Source of the DNA: Pseudoflavonifractor sp050943825
Lineage (GTDB): Bacteria > Bacillota > Clostridia > Oscillospirales > Oscillospiraceae
Reading direction: 5' to 3'
NCBI RefSeq assembly: GCF_050943825.1
Contig: NZ_JBMNPX010000002.1
Location: forward strand, 62,001-126,000
Length of the DNA: 64,000 nucleotides
This document shows, piece by piece, positions 34,895 to 44,548 of this stretch; the stretch's first letter is position 1; each line of letters opens with the position of its first letter. The notes below the pieces were generated by a model. The model was not told where the DNA came from. It saw only the letters and a list, made by a program, of their open reading frames with translations, and searched no databases. The position numbers and the translations under genes are program-made.

Positions 34895-35623
34895 ATGGAG
34901 GAAAACAGAGCGCTCCTTCAGCGCTGGATTGACGAGAGCAGCCGGATTGTGTTTTTCGGCGGCGCCGGGGTGAGCACCGAGAGTGGAATCCCCGATTTCC
35001 GCAGCGTGGACGGGCTGTACAACCAGCAGTATGACTATCCGCCCGAGACCATTCTCAGCCACACCTTCTATGAGGCCAGGCCGGAGGAGTTCTTCCGGTT
35101 TTACCGGAACAAGATGCTCTTTCCCGACGCACAGCCCAACGCGGCCCACAAAAAACTGGCCGAGCTGGAGGAAGCGGGCAAGCTGACCGCCGTGGTCACC
35201 CAGAACATCGACGGCCTCCATCAGAAGGCGGGAAGCAGGAACGTGCTGGAGCTCCACGGCTCGGTGCTGCGCAACTACTGCGAGAAGTGCGGCAAATTCT
35301 TCTCCCTGGAGGACGTGATGGCCTCTTCCGGCGTGCCCCGGTGTGATAAGTGCGGCGGCCGGGTGAAGCCTGACGTGGTGCTCTACGAGGAGGCCCTGGA
35401 CCAGCAGATCCTCACCGCCGCCCTGGAGGCCATCCAGAAGGCGGACATGCTCATCATCGGCGGAACCTCCCTGGCGGTCTACCCGGCGGCCAGCCTGGTG
35501 AACTATTACCGGGGCAATAAGCTGGTGCTCATCAACAAGAGCCCCACGCCCTACGACCGGAACGCCGACCTGGTTATTGCCGCGCCTATCGGCCAGGTGC
35601 TGGGCGGCATCACAGTGAAATAA
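34895..35623 (+). CDS. NAD-dependent protein deacylase, SIR2 family
   Basis: 242 aa from the ATG at 34895, nine bases after GGAGG (an ATG at 34886 abuts that site). Sirtuins remove acyl groups from lysines with NAD. NAD-binding segments FFGGAGVSTESGIPDFRS and VTQNIDGLHQKAG are present, followed by the catalytic histidine in LELHGSVLRNYC. The zinc cysteines come as CEKC and CDKC. Length and motifs fit bacterial CobB-type enzymes. It is a single gene ending in a hairpin. Confidence 0.95.
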   Translation: MEENRALLQRWIDESSRIVFFGGAGVSTESGIPDFRSVDGLYNQQYDYPPETILSHTFYEARPEEFFRFYRNKMLFPDAQPNAAHKKLAELEEAGKLTAVVTQNIDGLHQKAGSRNVLELHGSVLRNYCEKCGKFFSLEDVMASSGVPRCDKCGGRVKPDVVLYEEALDQQILTAALEAIQKADMLIIGGTSLAVYPAASLVNYYRGNKLVLINKSPTPYDRNADLVIAAPIGQVLGGITVK

Positions 35624-35629
35624 AGCGGC

Positions 35630-35661
35630 AGAGGTGGACAGACGCTTGCCTGTCCACCTCT
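35630..35661 (+). terminator. Terminator after the sirtuin gene
   Basis: 12-bp perfect stem AGAGGTGGACAG/CTGTCCACCTCT; weak U-run (TTATCAAT). Confidence 0.65.
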
Positions 35662-35700
35662 CTTATCAATAAAGATTTATCGAAAAACAATAAAAATAGA

Positions 35701-35729
35701 TTGACAAACAATATGAGAGGCGCTATAAT
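35701..35729 (+). promoter_or_regulatory. Full-consensus sigma-A promoter of the DUF2975 operon
   Basis: TTGACA (35701-35706), 17-bp spacer, TATAAT (35724-35729), with A/T-rich sequence upstream. The strongest promoter in the window; repression by the HTH protein of the operon would be expected. Confidence 0.88.
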
Positions 35730-35756
35730 GGCCCCATCAGCAAGGAGGGATTTCCC

Positions 35757-36344
35757 ATGGAAAAATCAGACGCCGCAAAGCTGGCCAAAATCCTGAACAT
35801 TCTGGTACTCATCGCCTTTGTCTGCAATCTGGTGGCCCTGCCCCTGGTGCCCGGCCTGGTGGGCATCGCCTCGGAGGGCGGACTGAGATATTTTGCCGAC
35901 TTTGTATCCCAGGACAATGCGTCCGCCGGTGCCCCTACGGCGGTGACGCTCTTCTTCATGGTCTGCTGGCAGTTCCTCTGGCGCATCTGGCGCACGCCCC
36001 ACACCGCCGCCATCGCCGCCTTTCTCATGTTCTGCGGAGTGTGTACGGCCATCATCCTCTGGCAGGCCAGGCGGGTGCTGGGTACCATCCGGAAGGGAAA
36101 CCCCTTCTGCAGGGACAACGCCCGCAGCCTGAAGCGGGCGGCGGTGTGCTGCCTGGTCGTCGCCCTGGTGGCGCTGGTCAGAACGGTGTGGGCCGTGGCC
36201 TTTTACCACTCCATTATTCCGGTCTTCACCTATAACACCCTGTTTGTCCCCCTGTTCCTCATGGGCTTTCTGCTGTGCATGGTCATGTCCGCCCTCTTCC
36301 GTCAGGCCGCCGAGCTGAAGGAAGAGAACGACCTGACCATCTGA
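35757..36344 (+). CDS. DUF2975 family membrane protein
   Basis: 195 aa with four predicted helices, at about 10-35, 65-85, 128-150 and 160-182. The central cytoplasmic segment ARRVLGTIRKGNPFCRDNARSLKRAA is the DUF2975 signature. Such proteins are nearly always followed by a small YozG-like HTH protein, as here (15-base gap). The function is unknown; a membrane partner that controls the HTH protein has been proposed from this pairing. AAGGAGG precedes the start. Confidence 0.9.
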   Translation: MEKSDAAKLAKILNILVLIAFVCNLVALPLVPGLVGIASEGGLRYFADFVSQDNASAGAPTAVTLFFMVCWQFLWRIWRTPHTAAIAAFLMFCGVCTAIILWQARRVLGTIRKGNPFCRDNARSLKRAAVCCLVVALVALVRTVWAVAFYHSIIPVFTYNTLFVPLFLMGFLLCMVMSALFRQAAELKEENDLTI

Positions 36345-36359
36345 GGGAGGGGGAGAGAT

Positions 36360-36578
36360 ATGCCCATTATCGTCAATCTGGATGTGATGATGGCAAAGCG
36401 GAAGATGAGCCTGAGCGAGCTGGCCCAGCGGGTGGACCTGACCCTGGCCAACCTGTCGGTGCTCAAGAACAACCACGCCAAGGCGGTGCGGTTCACCACC
36501 CTGGAGGCCATCTGCAAGGCCCTGGACTGTCAGCCGGGGGATATTCTGGAGTACGTACCGGAGGAGGGAGAGCAGTGA
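36360..36578 (+). CDS. Small HTH regulator (YozG/XRE type)
   Basis: 72 aa, almost all a single helix-turn-helix: MAKRKMSLSELAQRVDLTL then LEAICKALDCQPGDILEY, the typical end of the DUF2975-linked Cro/C1 family. It starts after GGGAGGGGGAG and shares its stop with the start of the next gene (GTGA overlap). Probably represses its own operon from the consensus promoter at 35701. Confidence 0.9.
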   Translation: MPIIVNLDVMMAKRKMSLSELAQRVDLTLANLSVLKNNHAKAVRFTTLEAICKALDCQPGDILEYVPEEGEQ

Positions 36579-37069
36579 GCAGAATACTGGCCTTTTTCTC
36601 GGCGCTGCTGATGGTGGTACAGCTGGCCGGGTGCGCTCCCTGGCCGTCTGCCGGAGTGAAGGGGCAGTTCTCCCGGACATTGGGAGTAAATCTGACTGAC
36701 GGACACACGGTGGAGGAGGAGGACACCCACGGCGGCTTTCTCGGCGACGGGGATACCACTCTGATACTTACCTTCACTGGAGAGAATCGGACTGCCCTGG
36801 AGGAGGAAATAGCCAAGGCCGACGGCTGGAAGGCCCTGCCCCTGACGGAGAATCTGAACCGGGTGGTGTATGAGGAGTATTTCGGGGACCTGTGTGAGGA
36901 CGTCCCCCAAGACCTGACCGACGGCTGGTACTATTTCCTGGACCGCCACAGCGAGGCAGAGAACCCGGAGGACGACAGCGGGCTCTTCGGACGCGGCTCC
37001 TACAACTTCACTTTGGCGATTTATGACAAGGGGAGTGGAGTTCTCTACTGCTATGAAATGGACACGTGA
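36575..37069 (+). CDS. Predicted lipoprotein of unknown function
   Basis: 164 aa from a GTG that overlaps the HTH gene stop; GGAGG lies just upstream. The N-terminus is a lipoprotein signal ending in LAGC. The mature part is acidic (HTVEEEDTHGGFLGDGD, and DRHSEAENPEDDSG) and contains no known domain I can name. Coupled translation suggests that it works with the DUF2975 protein, perhaps as its extracytoplasmic sensor. Function not assigned. Confidence 0.75.
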   Translation: MSRILAFFSALLMVVQLAGCAPWPSAGVKGQFSRTLGVNLTDGHTVEEEDTHGGFLGDGDTTLILTFTGENRTALEEEIAKADGWKALPLTENLNRVVYEEYFGDLCEDVPQDLTDGWYYFLDRHSEAENPEDDSGLFGRGSYNFTLAIYDKGSGVLYCYEMDT

Positions 37070-37071
37070 CG

Positions 37072-37107
37072 AAAAAAGGACCGGAGCCGGGCTCCGGTCC
37101 TTTTTTT
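37072..37107 (+). terminator. Terminator of the DUF2975 operon
   Basis: AAAAAAGGACCGGAGC/GGCTCCGGTCCTTTTTTT, a strong canonical hairpin. Confidence 0.93.
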
Positions 37108-37410
37108 ACTGAAATTTTAAACATTGTAGTTGTTTTGCACAGAATTGCGGAGCGAAATTGCCTGCTGTTCTGTGCTTTTTTGCTGCTGTACTTGTGTGGA
37201 TCTGTCCAGAGATAAGGCAGAATAGTCAAGGAAAGAACAGATTCAATCTGCTAAGATCGTGGCATAGAGATAATAAAAAGATGAAAAAAGGTGGGATATC
37301 GTCTGCAATAGTTGCTAAATATTGCGAAAAAAGAAACGTGCGGAGACATAGCGGGTTCTGGACTGTAAACAGAGTGAATCTGGACGAAACGCCACAAGGG
37401 AGGTACAGAA
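37108..37410. other. A/T-rich leader region before the giant SLH protein
   Basis: No gene. A second terminator-like hairpin GCACAGAA/TTCTGTGC followed by TTTTTT lies at 37137-37181. It could be an attenuator or tandem terminator. I found no convincing promoter; weak candidates lie near 37232-37265 (TTCAAT, 17 bp, TAGAGA). GGGAGG precedes the gene start. Confidence 0.55.
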
Positions 37411-40400
37411 ATGAAAAGACGGACTATCATCAGCCTGCTGCTGGTGCTGGCCATGCTGATGGGGCTGTTCCCCACGGCGGCGCTGGCTGCGGGCAGCGGC
37501 ACCACCTACGAGTGTGAGAGTCTGACGGTAACGCCTCAGGGCAACTGGGGTATCGCCGAATCCCGCACTACAAACGACAAGGATTGCAGCGGCGGAAAGT
37601 TCTACTTTTTACAGGTGCCGGGCACAAACGGCGCTTCCTGGGAGGAAGTGAAGGATAACAGCGCATCCTTCTCACTGGGAGACGTGGACGCCGGTACCTA
37701 TCAGGTCTATATCCACACCAAGGACAATACAGACCGGGGTATCTACCAGTTCTCTGTTGGCGGGACGTCTCTGGGTGCGCCGCTGGACATGTATGTGCCG
37801 GAAAGCAGCTACACCGGCAGCTACGGCAGCTACGTGGAGCACGACCTGGGCACCCTGACCCACGAGGGCGGCGCGCTGACCATCGACGCTGTTCTCACCG
37901 GACAGAATGAGAACGCCACCAGCAAGTATGGCATGGTGGTGGACTACTTCCGGCTGGTAAAAGAGGGCGGGGAGGTCGATCCTCCGGAGCCCGAGGATCC
38001 GGACACCATCCACATGAGCTTTGACGGTGAGACGCTGGTGGGTGAGGGTGTTACCATGTCCGACGGTTGGAGCAAGAGCGGCCTGACCGGCTCCACATCG
38101 GACGTCGGATCTGTGTACTCTGGTACCGTTGGTGAGTATGTCCAGTTCCAGCCTGCCAAGATGGAGGAGGGCTGGTATGAGGTATTCTTCTGGAACATTG
38201 CCAACGGACAGGGGACCATGAAGATGACTGCCACCATCTCCGCCGATGGCGGGGAGGAGAACGTGAAGCCTGCCGCCGTCACGGCGGACGGCTGGACCTC
38301 TCTGGGAGCGTTCTACTTCGCGGGCACCGGGGACGAGTCCCTGACGCTCACCATCACCACCGCCGGCACCCACAGCCGGGTGGCTGACGTGAAGTTTGTC
38401 AAGACGGAAGACCCGGGCTATCAGACCGTCATCTGGAATAACGAGGACAAGGTCTTTTCTGCCAGCGGTGAGTGGACCGAGACTGCCGGTTTGGGCCAGA
38501 ACAGCAGCGCCGTCAAGCGTACAGAGGACACCGCCGCCATAGCCACCTGGGCGGACTATCCCCCCAAGACGGGCAATTTCGGCCTCTACTACTGGAATCC
38601 TGCCGCGCAGGACGGAGAGACCAGAGCACCGCTCCGCTTCAGCGTCAGCAGCCAGGACGGTAACTGGCGCTTCTCCCTGGACCCCAATGAGAACCAGGGC
38701 GGCTGGGTGAAGCTGGGCACCGTGGCGGCCACTGAGGGTACCTCCCTGTCCATTACCATGAGTCTGACCGGCGACGGCGCAGCCTACGCCGACGCCATCA
38801 AAATTGTGGAGACAAACGCATCTCCCGATGAGGTGTACACCCCTGGCGCCGGCAGCAACACCGACCCGGCGGTCATCGTCAACCAGCTGGGCTACGACAT
38901 CGGCCGCAGCAAGCGGGCCACCGCGGCCAACATCCCCGGCGGTACCCCCTTCCAGGTCATCAACGCCGAGACGGGGCAAGTGGACTACACCGGCACCGTG
39001 GAGGAAGCCTACGGAGGAGAAGGGGACAGCGCCGTCACTGGCGGCATCATTGACTTCACTGAGCTGGAGCCTGATGAGACCACCACCTACTACATCACCT
39101 GCTACGGCGCCGACTCCTATCAGTTCCAGATCGGTAAGAATCTGATGTACCAGAGCACCGTTCAGCAGGCCCTCCAGTTCATGGAGGAGACCCGGCAGGA
39201 CTACAAGGTAGGCGGAAGCAACAGTGGACCCACCGGCTACGCCTGGCGGGACAGCCACCAGTTCAGCTTTGAGCTCAACAGCCTGGTGCTCCAGTACATG
39301 GCCAACCCCGCCGCCTACGACAACCTGACCGGCGGTATCTCCGACGCCGACCAGTGCGTCTACCCCGAGCTTCGGACCCAGGGCGAGGACGAGCCCGACA
39401 TCGTCTGGCTCATCAAATTCGGCGCCATGCGGTACTACGACCTGGGCGCCAACCAGAAGGTGAAGCTCCACATCCTCATCAAAGAGCAGCTGGCCTACTT
39501 CCTCTATGTGTATCCCTATATCAGCAAGTGGGTGGACCGGGAGTTCTATGAGAACGTCCGGGACTACACCATCGCCCAGTGGGGCGTCAACAGCTGCAAC
39601 AAGCAGTGGTACCCCGTGGACAACACCAACCACGACCTTTACGCGCTCCAGACGGCCTTCGGCGGCCTGAAGGGCTCCCAGCCTCCCGGACACTCCATCA
39701 TCCCCAACCTGATGATGTACGAAGTTGCCCTGCGGGACGGCCTGGGCGAGGACGTGGCCCAGAAGTTCTTTGACGCGGCCTACATCAACTGCGAGTATCT
39801 GGTGTCCGACGACTTCGACATCACCGACCCCTACTACAACAAGGGCCAGCGTATGAGTGAGCATGTCACCATGGAGGGCCTGGCCTATTTCCTGGAGATG
39901 TATCCCGATGAGGCCCCCGCCGGTCTGCTGGAAACCATCACTGAGTGGGCCAAGGCCAACGTGGCCCGCACCGACAACCTGTGGGACATCCGCATGGCAG
40001 TGGCCCCCAGCGACCTGGACAAGGGCTACACCTTCCACACAGGCGGCAACAAGGGAAAGCCGGTGAACCAGATCTTCTGGACCGGCGCGGCCTACGCCAT
40101 CGCCGACGGCCAGAACCCCGCCCCCAAGAACGAGCCCGGCAACCAGGGCGGCCTCCAGGCCATCGCCTACGCCGCCTCCCGGGTGCTGGAGGATGAGGAC
40201 CTGAAGGCGGAGCTGGAGATCATGGGCACCGCGGCCATCGACGACCTCTTCGGCCGTAACCCCACCGGACGGGCCGCCTTCTACGACCTGACCCGTGACT
40301 TCCCCGGCGGCGACCTGGGCTGGTGGACCCAGCCCACCGGCGGCTACGGCGATCTGCATCAGTGCACCGCCGTCATCGACGCAAATGCCCCTGAGAGCTG

Positions 40401-43400
40401 CTACCCCTACACCCCCGAGAATTACAACACCGGCTACACCGAGGGTTGGGTGGCCTACAACACGGCCTGGAACGAGTCCCTGGCCTACTCCTCCGCAGAC
40501 GCTACCGACCTGAGCGTCAGCAAGACCAGCGGCAAGAGAGGCGAGGAGATCACCATCACCCTGGACGCACCCCTGAACCTGGATGACGCTGTGGTGGAGA
40601 CCGGCTACGTCTGGGTGACCGATTCCTCCGGCAATGCCCAGCAGGTGGCCGTCACCGAGAACGCCGCCGCCGGCACCGAATTCACCGGCACCTACACCCT
40701 CAGCAATTCCACTCCCTACATCACCATCTCCTATGGCATCGGCCTCTTTGAGCAGTCCGTAAAGGTGAATGTGGATGACTTCCAGTATGTGGACGTGGAG
40801 AGCGTCACCGTCACCGGCGGCCGGGACCTGGCCGTGGGTGAGAAGCTCCAGCTCACCGCTGAGGTGAAGCCGGACAACGCAACCATCAAGGACGTGACCT
40901 GGACCTCCTCTGACGACACCGTCCTCACCGTGTCCGCCTCCGGCCTGGTCACCGCTCTGAAGGAGGGCACCGCCACCATCACCGCCACCGGCTTCGGAGA
41001 CGTGAAGGGCACCTGCTCCATCACCGTCACCGCCGCTGCGCCGGCATCCCTGACGGTGGAGGCGCCCGAGACGCTTTCTCTCTTTGACGGAACCGGCAGC
41101 GCCAGGGTCACCTCCGTGGTGTACACCGACGGCACCGCCGTCACCGAGAATCTGCCTGCCGCTGTCTTTGCCTCCGACAACGAGGCGGTCCTCACCGTGT
41201 CCGCCGACGGCACCCTGACCCCTGTGGCAGCGGGCCAGGCCACCATCACCGCCACCGCTGAAGCGGGCGGCAGAACGGTCACCGGCAGCGCCGTGGTTGA
41301 GGTTACCGCTGAGAAGGAGTGGGATCTGCTGGACCTGTCCGAGAGCGGGAAGGTGACCGTCTCCGGCGGCGCCAGCACCACTGTGGTGCAGGACACCAGC
41401 CTGAAGGTGGACCGGCTCAAGCTGGTAGGCGGCCAGCAGGGCGGCACCGTGTCTATGAGCCTGGGCGAGATGCCCACTGGCACCTATGAGATTACCCTGA
41501 ACTCCAAGTTCTACAGCAGCTACGGCACCTGGAGCTTTGAAGTCAACGGCCAGACCGTTGGCAAGACCATTGACTTCAACGATGAGGGTAAGAACGGCCG
41601 CTATTATGACGTGACTCTGGGCGAGGTCACCCTGGAGGAGGCCGGAAACGTGACTGTCTCCTTCATCTCGGGCAACGGCAAGGACCTGGTTCCCGTTACT
41701 CTGACCCTGGAGAAGGTGGAGCCGCCCACCCCCAGAGAGGTGACCATCACCGATGTCACCCGGGACGGCGAGACCGTCACGGTCACCGGTACCTCCGTGA
41801 ACCTGGAGGACCTGAAGGTGGAGGTCATTGTGGACGGCGACCTGGACCAGCGCTATGTGGCCGAAACCCTGGACGAGGCGGGGAACTGGAAGTGCGTCTT
41901 TACCCTGCCCGCCGACGGCACCTATGTCATCCAGGCCTCCATCCGGGATTACAGCGACTTCAGCCAGATTATCCAGACCGTACCTGACGATAACTACTTT
42001 GAGGTGGAGGGCCGTGAGGTCTGGGGCGCCACCGTCACCGAGGGCCCCGACGGCCTGTACTACATGATCTTCTCCACCTGGCATAACACCCAGGGCTTCA
42101 GTAACGACTGGGCGGTGTACTCCGAACTGGGCTATGCCGTGTCCACCAGTCCCGACGGACCCTTTGTCTACCAGGGTCTGGCCCTGGACGCCAATTACAC
42201 CAACACCACCAACACTGAGCCTGTGTACTGGGAGGGTGTGGGCGACCTGGAGGTCTTCCACAACCCCACCCTGATGCACAGCGAGAAGGACGGCAAGTAC
42301 TACCTCTACTTTATGGGCACCAACGCCTCTGAGGGCGGCTATACGTACAGCTACGGCCGCAACCACCAGCGCATCGGCGTAGCGGTGGCGGACACCCCCG
42401 CCGGTCCCTGGACTGTGTACGACGAGCCGGTCATCGACGTGCGGGAGGGCATGTTTGACAGCCTCCTCACCTCCAACCCCTCGGTCACCGAGGTGAAGAA
42501 CCCCGACGGCACCTACACCTACTACACCGTGTACAAGGGCGTGTCCAGCCCCACCGGCAAGCCCCTGGACGGCAACGACATCGTGGTGTCCGGCTGCGGC
42601 TGGTCCGACAGCCCCTACGGTCCCTTCACCCGCAGCGAAGAGGCCATCATGCAGAATCCCACCGACGGCTGGAGCGTGGAGGACTGCTTCCTCTGGAGCA
42701 GCAACGGGAAGTTCTACGCCCTGGCCAAGGACTTCAAGAACTACTTCACCGGCGTCACCGGCTACCCCTATTCCTATGCCCTCTTTGAGTCCTCTGACGG
42801 CATGACGGACTGGGCCGTGTCGGAGAACGCCCTGGCCTTTGTCACCGAAATCCCCTGGGAGAGCGGCCCGCAGAAGGTGACCAACCTGGAGCGTGCTCAG
42901 GTCTACCTGGAGGACGGCATCCCCGTCCTGCTCTGCTGCGCCACTACCAAGGACGGACAGAGCCCGTACAGCGGTCACGCGCCCTACAACGTGCAGATTC
43001 CGCTGCTGGGCGTGGCGCTGGCGGAGGACAGCGAGACACTGACCGTCACCGGTCTGGGCGACGGTACGGTGGATAAGACCGAACTGAAGGAGGATATTGC
43101 TCAGGCTGAGCAGGCCGGCGAGACCCTCTACACAGAGGAGGATTGGGCCGAGCTGCAGAGCAGCCTGGCCGCGGCACGGCGGATTGCAGATGACCCGTCG
43201 GCCACGGAGGAGGATGTGGCCTTCTACATGGACGAGCTGGAGGAGAAGCTGGAGAACCAGCTGGATCCCTCCGAGGTCCCCTTCAACATCGTGCTCAATA
43301 AGCCCGCCGAGGGCACCAACACCTATACCCACTCTGCCGCAGGGGATCCGGTCAGCGGCTATGAGCCGGACAAGGCGGTGGACGGCAATGCCTCCACCCG

Positions 43401-44481
43401 CTGGGCCACCCAGGAAGCCTATACCGAGAGCGTCCTGACTGTGGACCTGGAGGGCACCCACCGCATCGACAGCTTCTCCATCACCCAGTACAAGGGCAGC
43501 CAGGACGGTATGAACTCCCGCATCAAGACCTACACCCTGGAGTACTTTGACGGAAACGAGTGGAAGGCCTTTGCCTCCGGCACGGCGGACTCCACCGTGA
43601 TTGAGGGCACTCTGGACCAGCCGGTGTACGGCGAGAAGGTCCGGCTGGTGCTGGGCAACGACTCCTCTCTGGCGCCCAGCATCCTGGAATTTGAGGTCTA
43701 CGGCGTGGTGTATGAAGAAGAGACAGAGGTACCCACTGTGGCGACCTACCGCGTTAGGGTCGAGGCGGCGGAGCACGGCACCGTAAAGGCCAGCCCCATC
43801 TGGGCCTGGGCGGGCCGGAAGGTGCAGCTGACCATCCAGCCCAACGAGGGCTATGAGGTGGACACCGTATCCGTAACCACTTCCGGCGGCGAGACTGTGG
43901 CGGTAAGCGACAATGCCTTCACCATGCCGAGAAGCGCTGTGACGGTGCGCGTGACCTTTAAGGCAGCGGAAAAGACGCCTCTGTTCCCCGACGTGCCTGT
44001 GGACGCCTGGTACAGCGATGCTGTGGCCTGGGGGGTCGAGCAGGGCGTGATGCAGGGCGTGTCCGGCGGACTGTTCGACCCGGACGGTGCCGTGACCCGC
44101 GCCACGGTGTGGACCGTGCTGGCCCGGATGGCGGGCGAAGAGACGGACGGCGGCGAGAGCTGGTATGCCAAGGCCCAGGCCTGGGCTGAGGCGGAGGGCA
44201 TCTCCGACGGCACCCATCCCGAGGGCACCATCACCCGGGAGCAGCTGGCAGTCATGCTGTACCGGTACAGCGGCAGCCCGGAGACGGCGGCTGACCTGAG
44301 CGGCTATCCCGACAGCGGCGACGTATCCGGCTGGGCGGCGGACGCCATGGCCTGGGCGGCCGAGACCGGCCTTATCACCGGCGGCGACGGCGGAAAGCTG
44401 ATGCCCGGCGCCGGTACGGACCGGGCCCAGCTGGCCACCATCCTCATGCGGTTTGCAAGCCTCACCGAGCAGACCAGATAA
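37411..44481 (+). CDS. Giant SLH-anchored multi-domain glycosidase (GH9-like and beta-propeller GH43-like)
   Basis: 2356 aa, secreted (signal 1-29, ending ALA-AGS). Three carbohydrate-binding-like beta-sandwiches lie at about 30-190, 197-330 and 335-470. A GH9-type N-terminal Ig domain (about 485-575, VNQLGYDIG) precedes an (alpha/alpha)6 GH9-like domain (590-1030). The usual DAGD base motif seems to read DSHQ there, so activity is doubtful. Two Ig-like (BIG_2) domains (1129-1303) and a sandwich domain (1304-1440) follow. A five-bladed beta-propeller like GH43/117 enzymes lies at about 1529-1873 (VWGATVTEGPDGLYYMIFS, HNPTLMHSEKDGKYYLYFMG). Next come a FIVAR-like bundle (1885-1953), an F5/8C discoidin domain (1957-2102), a beta repeat (2110-2185) and three SLH repeats (2189-2350). 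It should bind the wall and attack plant or mucin glycans; substrate unknown. Confidence 0.88.
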   Translation: MKRRTIISLLLVLAMLMGLFPTAALAAGSGTTYECESLTVTPQGNWGIAESRTTNDKDCSGGKFYFLQVPGTNGASWEEVKDNSASFSLGDVDAGTYQVYIHTKDNTDRGIYQFSVGGTSLGAPLDMYVPESSYTGSYGSYVEHDLGTLTHEGGALTIDAVLTGQNENATSKYGMVVDYFRLVKEGGEVDPPEPEDPDTIHMSFDGETLVGEGVTMSDGWSKSGLTGSTSDVGSVYSGTVGEYVQFQPAKMEEGWYEVFFWNIANGQGTMKMTATISADGGEENVKPAAVTADGWTSLGAFYFAGTGDESLTLTITTAGTHSRVADVKFVKTEDPGYQTVIWNNEDKVFSASGEWTETAGLGQNSSAVKRTEDTAAIATWADYPPKTGNFGLYYWNPAAQDGETRAPLRFSVSSQDGNWRFSLDPNENQGGWVKLGTVAATEGTSLSITMSLTGDGAAYADAIKIVETNASPDEVYTPGAGSNTDPAVIVNQLGYDIGRSKRATAANIPGGTPFQVINAETGQVDYTGTVEEAYGGEGDSAVTGGIIDFTELEPDETTTYYITCYGADSYQFQIGKNLMYQSTVQQALQFMEETRQDYKVGGSNSGPTGYAWRDSHQFSFELNSLVLQYMANPAAYDNLTGGISDADQCVYPELRTQGEDEPDIVWLIKFGAMRYYDLGANQKVKLHILIKEQLAYFLYVYPYISKWVDREFYENVRDYTIAQWGVNSCNKQWYPVDNTNHDLYALQTAFGGLKGSQPPGHSIIPNLMMYEVALRDGLGEDVAQKFFDAAYINCEYLVSDDFDITDPYYNKGQRMSEHVTMEGLAYFLEMYPDEAPAGLLETITEWAKANVARTDNLWDIRMAVAPSDLDKGYTFHTGGNKGKPVNQIFWTGAAYAIADGQNPAPKNEPGNQGGLQAIAYAASRVLEDEDLKAELEIMGTAAIDDLFGRNPTGRAAFYDLTRDFPGGDLGWWTQPTGGYGDLHQCTAVIDANAPESCYPYTPENYNTGYTEGWVAYNTAWNESLAYSSADATDLSVSKTSGKRGEEITITLDAPLNLDDAVVETGYVWVTDSSGNAQQVAVTENAAAGTEFTGTYTLSNSTPYITISYGIGLFEQSVKVNVDDFQYVDVESVTVTGGRDLAVGEKLQLTAEVKPDNATIKDVTWTSSDDTVLTVSASGLVTALKEGTATITATGFGDVKGTCSITVTAAAPASLTVEAPETLSLFDGTGSARVTSVVYTDGTAVTENLPAAVFASDNEAVLTVSADGTLTPVAAGQATITATAEAGGRTVTGSAVVEVTAEKEWDLLDLSESGKVTVSGGASTTVVQDTSLKVDRLKLVGGQQGGTVSMSLGEMPTGTYEITLNSKFYSSYGTWSFEVNGQTVGKTIDFNDEGKNGRYYDVTLGEVTLEEAGNVTVSFISGNGKDLVPVTLTLEKVEPPTPREVTITDVTRDGETVTVTGTSVNLEDLKVEVIVDGDLDQRYVAETLDEAGNWKCVFTLPADGTYVIQASIRDYSDFSQIIQTVPDDNYFEVEGREVWGATVTEGPDGLYYMIFSTWHNTQGFSNDWAVYSELGYAVSTSPDGPFVYQGLALDANYTNTTNTEPVYWEGVGDLEVFHNPTLMHSEKDGKYYLYFMGTNASEGGYTYSYGRNHQRIGVAVADTPAGPWTVYDEPVIDVREGMFDSLLTSNPSVTEVKNPDGTYTYYTVYKGVSSPTGKPLDGNDIVVSGCGWSDSPYGPFTRSEEAIMQNPTDGWSVEDCFLWSSNGKFYALAKDFKNYFTGVTGYPYSYALFESSDGMTDWAVSENALAFVTEIPWESGPQKVTNLERAQVYLEDGIPVLLCCATTKDGQSPYSGHAPYNVQIPLLGVALAEDSETLTVTGLGDGTVDKTELKEDIAQAEQAGETLYTEEDWAELQSSLAAARRIADDPSATEEDVAFYMDELEEKLENQLDPSEVPFNIVLNKPAEGTNTYTHSAAGDPVSGYEPDKAVDGNASTRWATQEAYTESVLTVDLEGTHRIDSFSITQYKGSQDGMNSRIKTYTLEYFDGNEWKAFASGTADSTVIEGTLDQPVYGEKVRLVLGNDSSLAPSILEFEVYGVVYEEETEVPTVATYRVRVEAAEHGTVKASPIWAWAGRKVQLTIQPNEGYEVDTVSVTTSGGETVAVSDNAFTMPRSAVTVRVTFKAAEKTPLFPDVPVDAWYSDAVAWGVEQGVMQGVSGGLFDPDGAVTRATVWTVLARMAGEETDGGESWYAKAQAWAEAEGISDGTHPEGTITREQLAVMLYRYSGSPETAADLSGYPDSGDVSGWAADAMAWAAETGLITGGDGGKLMPGAGTDRAQLATILMRFASLTEQTR
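43762..44457 (+). repeat. 696-bp direct repeat encoding SLH tail, copy 1
   Basis: Aligned without gaps to 48251-48946 (offset 4489). By eye about 26 differences, roughly 96 percent identity, while the gene bodies are unrelated. Encodes the beta repeat and three SLH domains. Confidence 0.92.
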
Positions 44482-44492
44482 AAGACAGCGCG

Positions 44493-44520
44493 AGGGCGGC
44501 TTCCATCCGGAAGCCGCCCT
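44493..44520 (+). other. Intercistronic hairpin between the two SLH genes
   Basis: 12-bp stem AGGGCGGCTTCC/GGAAGCCGCCCT, loop ATCC, no U-run. It probably tunes the amount or stability of downstream message in one operon. Confidence 0.65.
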
Positions 44521-44548
44521 TGGACAAAACGGAAAAGGAGGCCTTCCC

